Below are positions 25,463 through 33,874 of a DNA stretch of 64,000 bases, in pieces (positions within the stretch are counted from its first letter, which is position 1; every line of letters begins with the position of its first letter). Below the pieces are notes generated by a model. That model searched no databases. It was not told the DNA's origin and was given only the letters and a program-made list of their open reading frames with translations. Source of the stretch: Kroppenstedtia sanguinis (GTDB lineage: Bacteria; Bacillota; Bacilli; Thermoactinomycetales; DSM-45169); NCBI RefSeq assembly GCF_050433445.1, contig NZ_JBNPXF010000014.1, positions 22,870-86,869 of the forward strand. Reading direction: 5' to 3'. The position numbers and the translations under genes are program-made.

Positions 25463-26404
25463 TTAAACATCAAGCAGGTGCATCAGGTCATTCAGTTCCG
25501 ATCCCAATACTTCCTCCAACGTTCCCTGACCGTTTGCACTAACAAGTTGCAGTTTGGAGTCATGCCAATAATGAATCCTGTGGATTTGTTGCTTGTGATC
25601 CACCAATTTTTGACGCAATTCCTCCATTTGGAGTTCGTATTGATTGATCTCCCGGATTTTAGGATCTTCCAAGTTGGGAATCAAATCCCGCAGATCACCA
25701 AGAACCAATTGATCATTAACATATTCCACGCGTATGTACAAACGCGGGTACTGACCGATTTTACTGCGGGTCGCCTGGGTCGGAATCGATCGGACTATTG
25801 CTTGATCCAGCAGACTAATATCGGCTTCCTTCAGCCTTGTATGTGCAGCCCGCCGACCGCTGATAATTCCGTGAAAAGCGATCAGCGAGTAGTACAGGCG
25901 GTAATCGTTTCCCATAGTACCACGTTCGTTGCTGCTTTCTGAACTAAAGTGAGATGTAATTTTACTCGAATCGACCAAACTGACCGGGTTGAGTGAGTAG
26001 CCCCAATTAAATTGTACCGGGCCAGTAAATGTCAACGACGATCCTTTACCCGATTCCGCTTTAATCGGCATCGTTGCCCCGAACAGCCGAACATCCAACA
26101 ATTGATCCAACATCCACTCAATTTGTTCGGTATCCAATTTTTTGATATTCACTTTACCGTCATACTCTTCAAACAGATTCTCCAGGCGAGCTGTAGCATT
26201 CACCGTTTTGTTTTCGATGTTCGCAACAAAGATCTCTTGCCCAGCATCTTGCAAAAAGTTACGCAGATATCGCTTTAGGCGTACATCACTCACTAGATTG
26301 CGCGACGTTTCATAATCCATGCGCGGACGGTTTTCATCATCTGCATCACCGTTGGGATTCGTCAACTTCGCATCATACAAAAACAACAAATCGCTATTGT
26401 TCAT
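25463..26404 (-). CDS. cas7: Cas7 backbone protein (Csh2 type)
   Basis: Polymerises along the crRNA spacer to form the Cascade backbone. The 313-residue product begins MNNSDLLFLYDAKLTNPNGD, then ENRPRMDYETSRNLVSDVRLKRYLR, the signature of Cas7 in subtype I-B; RLFGATMPIK and FTGPVQFNWGYSLNPV follow. The frame is open 7 codons further, but ATG at 26404 has the ribosome site GGAGGAGGAAA. Confidence 0.96.
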   Translation of the reverse strand: MNNSDLLFLYDAKLTNPNGDADDENRPRMDYETSRNLVSDVRLKRYLRNFLQDAGQEIFVANIENKTVNATARLENLFEEYDGKVNIKKLDTEQIEWMLDQLLDVRLFGATMPIKAESGKGSSLTFTGPVQFNWGYSLNPVSLVDSSKITSHFSSESSNERGTMGNDYRLYYSLIAFHGIISGRRAAHTRLKEADISLLDQAIVRSIPTQATRSKIGQYPRLYIRVEYVNDQLVLGDLRDLIPNLEDPKIREINQYELQMEELRQKLVDHKQQIHRIHYWHDSKLQLVSANGQGTLEEVLGSELNDLMHLLDV

Positions 26405-26441
26405 TTGCTTTTCCTCCTCCTGCAAAAAATACAGTATTATT

Positions 26442-28388
26442 TCATATAGACTTACGCTCTACGATTTCTTCTGCTCTTTCCAAACCCAATCGTCTTGTTC
26501 CCAGCGCGTAACCGGACAATACATAGAACACATTTTCTTGATCGGACAGATCCCACCGTTTCAGATTTTTGTGCAACAGCATGGTATGATCCGCATACAT
26601 TTTTTCATTTGCCGGATATAAGGCTTTATACTGCTTTATCTTAGCAAACACATCCGTGCTGAGTCGTTGCAACTTTCCGGGGTTCATTCCTTGATAATTC
26701 AACTTATCAAGGATCGGTTTTGATGTAAGATTGTGATCATACTGCTTTCGCGCCACCTGATTGATCAGCATTCCCAACAGAATCAACGATGTTTGACTTT
26801 CACTATAGCCCATTTTCTGAATGAAATCCTTTAATTCATCCTTGACAGTCAACAAGGAAACATCCATGGCTTCTCCTCCTCTTAAAACACAAGCCATTTC
26901 AAGATATTTCAGGAACAACAGCCCTTTCAACAGTCCAATAATCATAGCATAATCCCGATTGTTACCGAGAGGCGCCGATAGCTGATAAGCTCCTGTCTGT
27001 TCGAAGCGGTAAACTTTCGCTAATTCGAGCAACTTAGAAACTAGGACACGCTTCTCAATCGGTTTTTTAGCAAAAATTGCATCGTACAGTTGCAACAGAT
27101 TTCGATACTCAACCAGTTGACCCTGACTTTCCTTCAGCGGAAACAACCAATAGATCTGCCTAAAGTCGATAGTCATCCAATCGCTGCGCTCTTGTTCATT
27201 CCAACTTCGAAAATACCTTTTTCCCAATTCATCCACATCAAAGGTGATCTGTTGCAGGCGTACTAATCTTGAAGGGGAAACATCTTTTATCAACTTAATT
27301 ACACGGAACTCGTTCTGTTGCTTAATGTAGAAGAGAAAATGCAACGTAAATTGATTGTTTAGCTGTGACTGATGCCAAGTGTCTTTCAGTAGCTTTGCGT
27401 CCATCTCATATGCAGCTTTCATATCCAGAACGGCCCGTCCCTGATTGACTGCATCGTGCCCCCACTTACCGGAAAGCATCCTGTCGTTGTCAAACAAGAT
27501 TTCCGGGATGATATAAAGAGATAACCTCCCAATCCGAGCCGAGAATTCCCCCATTACCCGCATCTCACCAAGTATTATTTCACGATGACAGGTTCGGCAC
27601 AGCTGAAAGTTGCGCGAGAAATCCTTGGAAACGCCACTTGCAAAATTGATTTTATCGGTTATATAGCTTTTGAACTTTAATTTGCTTGTGTCATCTGTAA
27701 CAGAGGTCATTTCATTGCACAAAGAACATTTTCCTTTTTTTGCTCGTTCAAAAGCAACTTCTTTTAATTGCCACGCCAGCTGACGGTATTGTTCGCTTCG
27801 TTGGGGAAATTCACCATTTACGGAAAGTACCCAAAGCGCAACATCTTTTGATTTAACCTCCAACTGTTTCTCAACTGCTTGATTCAGCTCTTTCACCACA
27901 AGGGAAATAATTTTCTTCTCATCTCCCTGCGCTTCTTCCATCAATGCTTCCATCGTGGTTCCGCCCAGATACTTAACATCCAAGACATAACGATAACGGG
28001 CTTTCATGCCTTGTTTATCTCCTGTATCATAAAAAAAATCTTGCTTAACCTGAGCTAATCGGTCCTTCCATTCACAGTCCGGAAGCCTTCTTATAAGTGC
28101 GTACAAGGCTTGTGAGACGATATAATCCGGGCGTGTGCCAGTCAGCATCCACTGTTCGCTACTCGGTCCATCTGCTGTTCCGATGTGGAAATATTGATAG
28201 GAGGAATCGATAGTCATCGGTTCCACATCAAGGGAAAACGTTTGGGTAGTCAAATCAAAGTCAAGGAAGACAACATAGTCCGATCGTCCTTCTTGAGTTC
28301 CTGCCACCTGCATAACAAGTGCATCGGCCTGTTCTTGTTGTGTTAGTTTGGCCATCGGTTCACCCAGCTTGCGAACGGCTTCGATCAA
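26442..28388 (-). CDS. cas8b: Cas8b large subunit (TM1802/Csh1 type)
   Basis: Large Cascade subunit, thought to recognise the PAM and recruit Cas3. The product of about 648 residues carries a central zinc-finger-like pair CSLCNEMTS and CRTCHREI, as in the TM1802 family, and a helical C-terminal half. The frame opens at 28454 inside cas6; I prefer a TTG at 28388 with AAGAAGGTG just upstream, starting right after the cas6 stop. Assignment rests on size, zinc motif and operon position as well as family resemblance. Confidence 0.9.
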   Translation of the reverse strand: MIEAVRKLGEPMAKLTQQEQADALVMQVAGTQEGRSDYVVFLDFDLTTQTFSLDVEPMTIDSSYQYFHIGTADGPSSEQWMLTGTRPDYIVSQALYALIRRLPDCEWKDRLAQVKQDFFYDTGDKQGMKARYRYVLDVKYLGGTTMEALMEEAQGDEKKIISLVVKELNQAVEKQLEVKSKDVALWVLSVNGEFPQRSEQYRQLAWQLKEVAFERAKKGKCSLCNEMTSVTDDTSKLKFKSYITDKINFASGVSKDFSRNFQLCRTCHREIILGEMRVMGEFSARIGRLSLYIIPEILFDNDRMLSGKWGHDAVNQGRAVLDMKAAYEMDAKLLKDTWHQSQLNNQFTLHFLFYIKQQNEFRVIKLIKDVSPSRLVRLQQITFDVDELGKRYFRSWNEQERSDWMTIDFRQIYWLFPLKESQGQLVEYRNLLQLYDAIFAKKPIEKRVLVSKLLELAKVYRFEQTGAYQLSAPLGNNRDYAMIIGLLKGLLFLKYLEMACVLRGGEAMDVSLLTVKDELKDFIQKMGYSESQTSLILLGMLINQVARKQYDHNLTSKPILDKLNYQGMNPGKLQRLSTDVFAKIKQYKALYPANEKMYADHTMLLHKNLKRWDLSDQENVFYVLSGYALGTRRLGLERAEEIVERKSI

Positions 28389-28404
28389 TGAGTTCACCTT
28401 CTTA

Positions 28405-29142
28405 CTAAATTTCGATACAGCCAAAACCTTGTGACGATTTGGCGCCGACACCAACCTTCAGTGCAAACTGAATTAACTCCGGGGACCCTGTACATAGAAA
28501 TTCCCCCTTCCAACCTTTAATTATGAAGCGCTTAAACTTCACAGTCTCCGGCCGTTGTTTTATGCGGACGGGAGAAATTGAAAAAGAATTATTCTCCGGT
28601 TCCGTTCCATGAAGAGCCACATATTTTTTTATAAGGTTTTGTTGTATAAGCGCAGAAAAGGCTTGGTCTTCACAATGATAGTAATGAGTCCTTTTGTTAC
28701 GATTTTCGTCAATAATCGTGGTATACATAGTGATCGGGGAAAGAGTCCGTACAAGAGTCGGTGATGTTACATTGGGTATCGCTTCTGTATAGAGAGACTC
28801 CAAATGTACCTTTTGGTCGTACCATTTGAACTGATTTTGTTTCAATAAAGTCGTCATTAAATCACGAATAAATGATTCCGTGGCAGCAGTTACAACCCAG
28901 GTGACCGGTGATCGAAAACAGATCACTCCCCGCTTTCTGTCTACAATGTATGTACTGTCCAATCTAGAAAAAGTGAACCCTTTAAACTTGCGTTTCTCAA
29001 ACGAGTACCCCTGCTCATGAAGAAAATCCCGATACTGATCATCACTGATATTACGGTACAAAAAGGATTGCAACATGTGATTGTGATCGATCGGAAGTTC
29101 AATCGTCCCGTCTTGTTTCGAAAACGTCATCACCAATTTCAA
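28405..29142 (-). CDS. cas6: Cas6 crRNA endonuclease
   Basis: Cleaves pre-crRNA within each repeat, leaving the ATTGAAAC handle. The 245-residue protein has the double ferredoxin-like layout: LPIDHNHMLQSFLYRNISDD in the N-terminal half with a candidate catalytic His, and the glycine-rich loop VGAKSSQGFGCIEI at the C-terminus. A TTG at 29142 fits the AGGGGGTG ribosome site better than the GTG at 29151. First gene of the I-B operon. It is the only cas6 in the window, so it probably also serves the Cmr system. Confidence 0.93.
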   Translation of the reverse strand: MKLVMTFSKQDGTIELPIDHNHMLQSFLYRNISDDQYRDFLHEQGYSFEKRKFKGFTFSRLDSTYIVDRKRGVICFRSPVTWVVTAATESFIRDLMTTLLKQNQFKWYDQKVHLESLYTEAIPNVTSPTLVRTLSPITMYTTIIDENRNKRTHYYHCEDQAFSALIQQNLIKKYVALHGTEPENNSFSISPVRIKQRPETVKFKRFIIKGWKGEFLCTGSPELIQFALKVGVGAKSSQGFGCIEI

Positions 29143-29151
29143 TTGATTCAC

Positions 29152-29531
29152 CCCCTAAACTGGTGGATTAATTTATTACTATAATAGACCTAATAAGAGA
29201 ATAATACATACCGTTTGGATAATCAATGTCCATATACCATTTTTTGCGATTGACACATATACTCCGGATACATTCAACTGGTTTACAGAAAAACTGGGTG
29301 GTTGGCAGTGAATTCAAAAGCAAAACCCGCCACACCACCCTGCCGGATTTCACATCAATAAGACACCTGATCTTCATTTTTCACTTTCTTAAGTCCAATT
29401 AATCAAACAATTAAAATAATTATCGTGAATAATCCCTACAAGATAATTATGCTATCACCCTTTTATGAACATCCTGAGGTCTTTTGAAAATATTATCCAA
29501 TCGTGCTTACTATCGGATTAAAATATATGTC
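29152..29531. promoter_or_regulatory. Control region of the type I-B cas operon
   Basis: AT-rich, no convincing gene. On the minus strand a possible promoter TTGATT, 17 bp, TATTCT lies near 29193-29222, with further TATTAT/TATAGT boxes closer to cas6. Which is used cannot be decided from sequence. Confidence 0.4.
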
Positions 29532-30290
29532 CCCATGATTCCTCAGAGGTAGATTGTAAACAAACAGTGGGGAGGGTGCGATAGCATACGGTGCTCTAGT
29601 TTCAATCCCTCATAGGTAAGCTCTAAACGAGTGGACTCTCCTCTTTGAGAAATTCCGGAATCGCGTTTCAATCCCTCATAGGTAAGCTCTAAACTCTCAA
29701 ACTGAAGCAGGAACAGGCTGAGGCGGCGGAGTTTCAATCCCTCATAGGTAAGCTCTAAACCTGACTTCCGCTTGAAGCTCTCGTACGAGACCCTTGTTTC
29801 AATCCCTCATAGGTAAGCTCTAAACCCAAATTTCCTCGATATTCTCACTTGCTTTCATTGTGTTTCAATCCCTCATAGGTAAGCTCTAAACCAGCGTTGC
29901 GATCTCTAGCAGCATGAAAGCTTGAGCGTTTCAATCCCTCATAGGTAAGCTCTAAACGGATGATCGAATTTCCAACAAGAGTCATATACAATCCAGTTTC
30001 AATCCCTCATAGGTAAGCTCTAAACGGCATCACCTCCTATTTATCGGAAACTAGTGCCGTTGTTTCAATCCCTCATAGGTAAGCTCTAAACGTGACGAAA
30101 AACATCAAAGTATCCGGATGCGCATTCAGTTTCAATCCCTCATAGGTAAGCTCTAAACTTCCTCTTTCACCGCCCCGCCTCCTCTGCCAATCTCAGTTTC
30201 AATCCCTCATAGGTAAGCTCTAAACGCTTCAGCCTGGTCGGGGTCAATGCCCAGCCCCAAGTTTCAATCCCTCATAGGTAAGCTCTAAAC
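29532..30290 (-). CRISPR. CRISPR array 4: 11 intact repeats plus a decayed terminal repeat, 11 spacers
   Basis: Eleven identical 30-bp repeats start GTTTCAATCCCTCATAGG and end TAAGCTCTAAAC on the plus strand; the leader-distal one (29532-29561) is degenerate, as expected for the oldest repeat. Spacers 35-38 bp. Minus-strand handle ATTGAAAC. Leader on the right. Confidence 0.97.
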
Positions 30291-30567
30291 CCATTTTACC
30301 CGCATACCCATCGGCTTTTCAAGTTCCAGTTCAAACTCCGGTTTCCGATGAATTTTCGCTGGTGATCTCCGAAACCTTTGATAGAATCACCTTAATCATC
30401 AAATAACAAATGTCGTCGGTCCCCAGGGGTTTTTGCACGACTGGAGATCGACGACATTTTAATTGCATTATAAAGGGACGCCTTTGTAACTCATGGGATC
30501 GATAAGGGCCCTTCGACTTATAGGCATGTTTCAAACTTACAGCCAAAGCAGCCCAGTTCCTTAAAGG
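30291..30567 (-). promoter_or_regulatory. Leader of array 4 and trailer of array 5
   Basis: Promoter TTGAAA (30317-30322), 18 bp, TAAAAT (30293-30298); inverted repeat at 30408-30459, 118 bp from the last repeat. A partial decayed repeat (CTTATAGG to TTTCAAAC, ending 30536) marks the trailer end of array 5. Confidence 0.75.
30408..30459 (-). repeat. Leader inverted repeat, copy 5
   Basis: Arms AAATGTCGTCGGTCCCCAG and CTGGAGATCGACGACATTT with the conserved loop. Confidence 0.85.
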
Positions 30568-31264
30568 ATTTCAATTCCTTATAGGTACGATCTAAACGGT
30601 TTTTTGATCGTGATCGTCCTGCTGCTTGTTCTTTGTTTCAATTCCTTATAGGTACCATCTAAACGGGTGGGCGGAATGGAAGGCCAGACAACACATTGGC
30701 CGTTTCAATTCCTTATAGGTACGATCTAAACTAGCGGGAAAAAGTGGGGTAATTCTTCGGTGCTGAACAGTTTCAATTCCTTATAGGTACGATCTAAACC
30801 CGGTGGCCCTTGTCACTCTTCTTTCACTCGGAGGTTTCAATTCCTTATAGGTACGATCTAAACGCTCTTCAATCCGGGAAAATTACCTTCGATGAGTTTA
30901 AGTTTCAATTCCTTATAGGTACGATCTAAACGAGTTGACAAATACCCCCTCCTGTATGTCACCGTTCGAAGTTTCAATTCCTTATAGGTACGATCTAAAC
31001 GGTTTTGACAAGGTTTTTAAATCAAAACTGTCAACCCTGTTTCAATTCCTTATAGGTACGATCTAAACGCGAGGATATCCAAGAAATATGCAAAGCCCTT
31101 GTGTTTCAATTCCTTATAGGTACGATCTAAACGCAGCGTGCCCCAGCTTTCGGTTCCCCAATCGTGAGTTTCAATTCCTTATAGGTACGATCTAAACTTG
31201 CCTATGGGATCTTGGTCTTGTGGAATCTCTTCATGTTTCAATTCCTTATAGGTACGATCTAAAC
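30568..31264 (-). CRISPR. CRISPR array 5: 11 repeats, 10 spacers
   Basis: 30-bp repeats starting GTTTCAATTCCTTATAGG and ending TACGATCTAAAC (plus strand). The leader-distal repeat has G1 changed to A, and the second has CCATCT for CGATCT. Spacers 34-39 bp. Minus-strand handle ATTGAAAC. Confidence 0.97.
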
Positions 31265-31440
31265 CCATTTTACCCCCACGCCTATCGGCTTTTCAAGATC
31301 CAATCCAAACTCCGATTTCCGATAAATTTTCACTGGCGATCGCCGGAACCCTTGATAGATTCACCCAAATCGCCACTTAACAAATGTCGTCGATCCCTGG
31401 GGGTTTTTACGCTACTGGAGATCGACGACTTCAAATTCAC
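31265..31440 (-). promoter_or_regulatory. Leader of array 5
   Basis: Promoter TTGAAA (31291-31296), 18 bp, TAAAAT (31267-31272); inverted repeat from 31382, 118 bp from the last repeat. Beyond it the sequence becomes the promoter region of the divergent tetR gene. Confidence 0.75.
31382..31433 (-). repeat. Leader inverted repeat, copy 6
   Basis: Arms GTCGTCGATC and GATCGACGAC with conserved loop GGGGTTTTTAC; the outermost A/T pairs are no longer complementary. Confidence 0.8.
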
Positions 31441-31490
31441 AAAAGGTTGGATCCCGTACCGAGTATATATAAGGGTAAAAAAAGACATTG

Positions 31491-31535
31491 TTGACAGAGC
31501 TGAAGAATCATTGTAATTTATTTAGTAAATACTTA
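31491..31535 (+). promoter_or_regulatory. tetR promoter with candidate operator
   Basis: TTGACA (31491-31496), 17 bp, TAATTT (31514-31519). A palindrome ATTTAGTAAAT (31520-31530) overlaps the likely start site. A related sequence precedes the monooxygenase gene (TAGTAAATACTTAA here against TATTAAATACATAA there, 12 of 14 matches), so both may be bound by the TetR protein. Confidence 0.5.
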
Positions 31536-31565
31536 ACCAATGATTGGCGACGGAGGAGAATCGCG

Positions 31566-32156
31566 ATGAAGAAAAGAACGAATCGCCAACAACAGGCGCT
31601 GGAGACAAAAAACAATTTGATCGATGCGGCACTTCGAATTTTTTCCCGTAAAGGATTCGGCGAAAGCACCACCAAAGATATCGCCAAAGAAGCAGGGGTT
31701 ACCGACGGTTTAATTTATCATTACTTTAAGTCGAAAGAAGACCTGCTTTGGGCGATTCTGGATAAATACACGCTCTTGCATCAGATGCAGGAAGAGTTGA
31801 GCAGGATGGACCTTGAGGCCCCACTTGACCAACAACTGATCGTTTATTTCCAAAGTTTGTTTCGTAGTCTCCATGAGCAACAACATTTGGTGGTTTTGTG
31901 CTTCGGCGAGGCAGGACGTAATCCGGAAATCCGTAAGCGACTGAAAGGCATCATTCAAAAAGGCGTGGAACTCCTGCATGCCTTTCTTGAACCGCGCGTT
32001 CGAATGGCATCCTACGACCTTATGATCGCCATTCGCAATATACAGACCGCCATGGTTCTTCACTTTCTGATGACGGATCGATTTTCCAACGATGAAAAGG
32101 AGCGAAACCGATATATCGAGACGTCGGTTCGCCAATTTATGAACGCATTGCAATAA
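31566..32156 (+). CDS. TetR-family transcriptional regulator
   Basis: One-component repressor. The 196-residue product (ATG 31566 after GGAGGAGAA) has a classic N-terminal HTH: NLIDAALRIFSRKGFGESTTKDIAKEAGV, then GLIYHYFKSKEDLLWAIL, followed by an all-helical ligand-binding domain. An upstream in-frame start at 31488 precedes the promoter and is rejected. Directly upstream of an FAD monooxygenase on the same strand, its most likely target; the ligand is unknown. It sits between CRISPR array 5 and the Cmr operon. Confidence 0.92.
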   Translation: MKKRTNRQQQALETKNNLIDAALRIFSRKGFGESTTKDIAKEAGVTDGLIYHYFKSKEDLLWAILDKYTLLHQMQEELSRMDLEAPLDQQLIVYFQSLFRSLHEQQHLVVLCFGEAGRNPEIRKRLKGIIQKGVELLHAFLEPRVRMASYDLMIAIRNIQTAMVLHFLMTDRFSNDEKERNRYIETSVRQFMNALQ

Positions 32157-32172
32157 TTTTTGTTCTGTTTAC

Positions 32173-32190
32173 TTATTAAATACATAATAA
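32173..32190 (+). promoter_or_regulatory. Candidate operator before the FAD monooxygenase
   Basis: Inverted repeat TTATTA-AATACA-TAATAA just ahead of the ribosome site of the monooxygenase gene, sharing a core with the sequence at the tetR promoter. Confidence 0.4.
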
Positions 32191-32208
32191 ATGAGGAGGC
32201 CATTCAAA

Positions 32209-33468
32209 ATGAGTTCCACTAAATTGAAATCTTCCGTCTCACACAAAAAAATGAATGTAGATGTTGTCGTGGTCGGAGCCGGACCGGGAGGTTGCATGCT
32301 CAGTTACCTACTCGCCAGGAGCGGAGTCGAGACCGCTCTTCTGGAACGACACCAACGTCTGGATCGGGAATTTCGCGGTTATTTTTTTCAGCCTTTGGTA
32401 TTGAAACTGTTCGATCAGATCGGACTATTGGAAGACGTTTTAAAAATTCCGTATCAGCATGTTGATATGTTTCAATTTGTGGATCACGGAAAGACGTTGT
32501 TCGAAGTCCGGTTTAATGAACTTGATCCTCCCTTCAATTACGGATTGAACATCCCGCAACCGCCGCTGTTGGAATATTTCATCCGGGAAGCGTCCAAGTT
32601 CCCTAATTTCACCTATCTCAGCGGAACGTCAGCCAAGGGACTGATCAAACAAGGGCATTCTGTACACGGGCTCAGAGCAAGAAGCTCACAGGGGGAAATT
32701 GAAGTGCACAGCCGATTGGTCGTCGGCGCCGACGGTCGTTATTCAACCATTCAGAAACTGGCCAAGATCGGCCAGACGATGGACAAATTTGAATTTGATT
32801 TTGTCTGGTTCGATATGCCCAAAGCATTAAATAAAGATTATCCGCCACAAATCAAAATAGAAAAGGAAGGCATGCTGATCTATATCCCAAAAGGGGAAGA
32901 TCTCGTACAGGTCGGTTGGGTGATACAGAAAGGAACATACCCCAAATTGGTAAAAAAGGGTATCGATGATTTCATCCGCACTTTAATCGCTATCGAGTCG
33001 GATTTACGGGACGTATTGCCTCAACATCTCACAAGCTTCAAGCAATGTTCTGTTCTGGATATTCAAGTTGGAATGGCGGATGTATGGGTGAAAGACGGCC
33101 TGCTTCTTATTGGAGATGCTGCTCACGTCGCCTCTCCATTTTCCGGACAAGGCAACAGTTTGGCAATTCAGGACGCGGTCGTTGCTCACGACATGATCAT
33201 GAAAGCAATCGCGTCTCAGCCATCCGGTATTCTGCAGGAAGCAATACTGAAAAGCTACGAGCTGTACCGCAAACCGGCAGTAGCGGAAATTCAAAAAATC
33301 CAATCGATGCAGGCACATCTGATCACAGTGAAAAACCCCCTGCTTCTGGGATTGCGCCGCGCGGTCATTCCGATCCTCCGGCAAACGTCGCTACTCGAAA
33401 AAATGCGGGACAAAATTGCGTTGGGCGTTCAGGCTGTGGACGTGAATACTTCCCATTTTCGATCGTAG
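32209..33468 (+). CDS. FAD-dependent monooxygenase (PHBH-type)
   Basis: Class A flavoprotein hydroxylase. The 419-residue product has the FAD motif VVVGAGPGGCMLSYLLARSG near the N-terminus (GxGxxG), the GADGRYS motif, and the second FAD motif GDAAHVASPFSGQGNSLAIQDA. Such enzymes hydroxylate aromatic compounds or inactivate antibiotics; the substrate cannot be named here. ATG 32209 follows GAGGAGG; the frame is open from 32191, but that start lies inside the ribosome site. It forms a pair with the upstream tetR gene. Confidence 0.88.
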   Translation: MSSTKLKSSVSHKKMNVDVVVVGAGPGGCMLSYLLARSGVETALLERHQRLDREFRGYFFQPLVLKLFDQIGLLEDVLKIPYQHVDMFQFVDHGKTLFEVRFNELDPPFNYGLNIPQPPLLEYFIREASKFPNFTYLSGTSAKGLIKQGHSVHGLRARSSQGEIEVHSRLVVGADGRYSTIQKLAKIGQTMDKFEFDFVWFDMPKALNKDYPPQIKIEKEGMLIYIPKGEDLVQVGWVIQKGTYPKLVKKGIDDFIRTLIAIESDLRDVLPQHLTSFKQCSVLDIQVGMADVWVKDGLLLIGDAAHVASPFSGQGNSLAIQDAVVAHDMIMKAIASQPSGILQEAILKSYELYRKPAVAEIQKIQSMQAHLITVKNPLLLGLRRAVIPILRQTSLLEKMRDKIALGVQAVDVNTSHFRS

Positions 33469-33494
33469 CGAAATAGGCTTGTACTACCCCAGCC

Positions 33495-33608
33495 TCCCTC
33501 GCCAACAGAGAACTGCGCGACATCCTCAATGCGGAGTAAGAACATCTGGTCAAAACCTTTCTGCAAGAGTTCCCGGAGTATATTGGAGAGGAAGGGTATA
33601 ATAAATAA
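33495..33608 (+). pseudogene. Decayed C-terminal fragment related to the 16968-17393 gene
   Basis: In frame this encodes LANRELRDILNAE, a stop (TAA at 33537), then EHLVKTFLQEFPEYIGEEG. It aligns with RLADEQLHDLPDEEYEEVA and KIFLQEFPEYI of the hypothetical protein at the left edge of the CRISPR island. No N-terminal part is found. A GC-rich hairpin follows (33609-33645). Confidence 0.65.
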
Positions 33609-33669
33609 CCCCCCCGCCCGGCGAAGAACACCGAGCGGGGGGTGGCTTTGGGATGATCATGATTCCTTA

Positions 33670-33699
33670 ACTTCAATTCCTCGTAAGTACGTTAGAAAC
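33670..33699 (-). repeat. Relic CRISPR repeat near cmr6
   Basis: Single degenerate repeat (CTTCAATTCCTCGTAAG to GTTAGAAAC), about 25 of 30 bases matching array 3. The inverted repeat at 33817 lies exactly 118 bp away, as in intact leaders, so this is the remains of an array with its leader. No intact array adjoins the Cmr operon. Confidence 0.8.
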
Positions 33700-33816
33700 C
33701 CACCAAAAAGCCGATCCGAAGCCATATCTCCGTAAATCCATCATATGGAAAATGTCCTTTAAGATCAAGATATGTTCGATTTCTTCCCATTATATCAAGT
33801 AATCTCGTCATTTTAG

Positions 33817-33868
33817 CTTTGTCATCGATCCCCAGGGGTTTTTACCCTACTGGGGATCGACGACAAAG
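33817..33868 (-). repeat. Inverted repeat copy 7, downstream of cmr6
   Basis: The strongest copy: on the minus strand a 19-bp stem CTTTGTCGTCGATCCCCAG with one G-U pair, loop TAGGGTAAAAACCC. The outer pairs CTTT/AAAG differ from the leader copies on both sides. It starts 7 bp past the cmr6 stop. Confidence 0.85.
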
Positions 33869-33874
33869 ACTTGG

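Noticed and set aside
29168..29377. 69-codon minus-strand ORF before cas6
   Set aside because: Lies in the AT-rich cas promoter region, without a ribosome site or any recognisable protein pattern.
32209..33468. Monooxygenase as TetX or rifampicin monooxygenase
   Set aside because: Only general PHBH-family FAD motifs are visible; substrate-specific residues cannot be judged.
33609..33645. GC-rich hairpin after the gene fragment as a terminator
   Set aside because: Stem is good (CCCCCC/GGGGGG) but no proper T-run follows on either strand.
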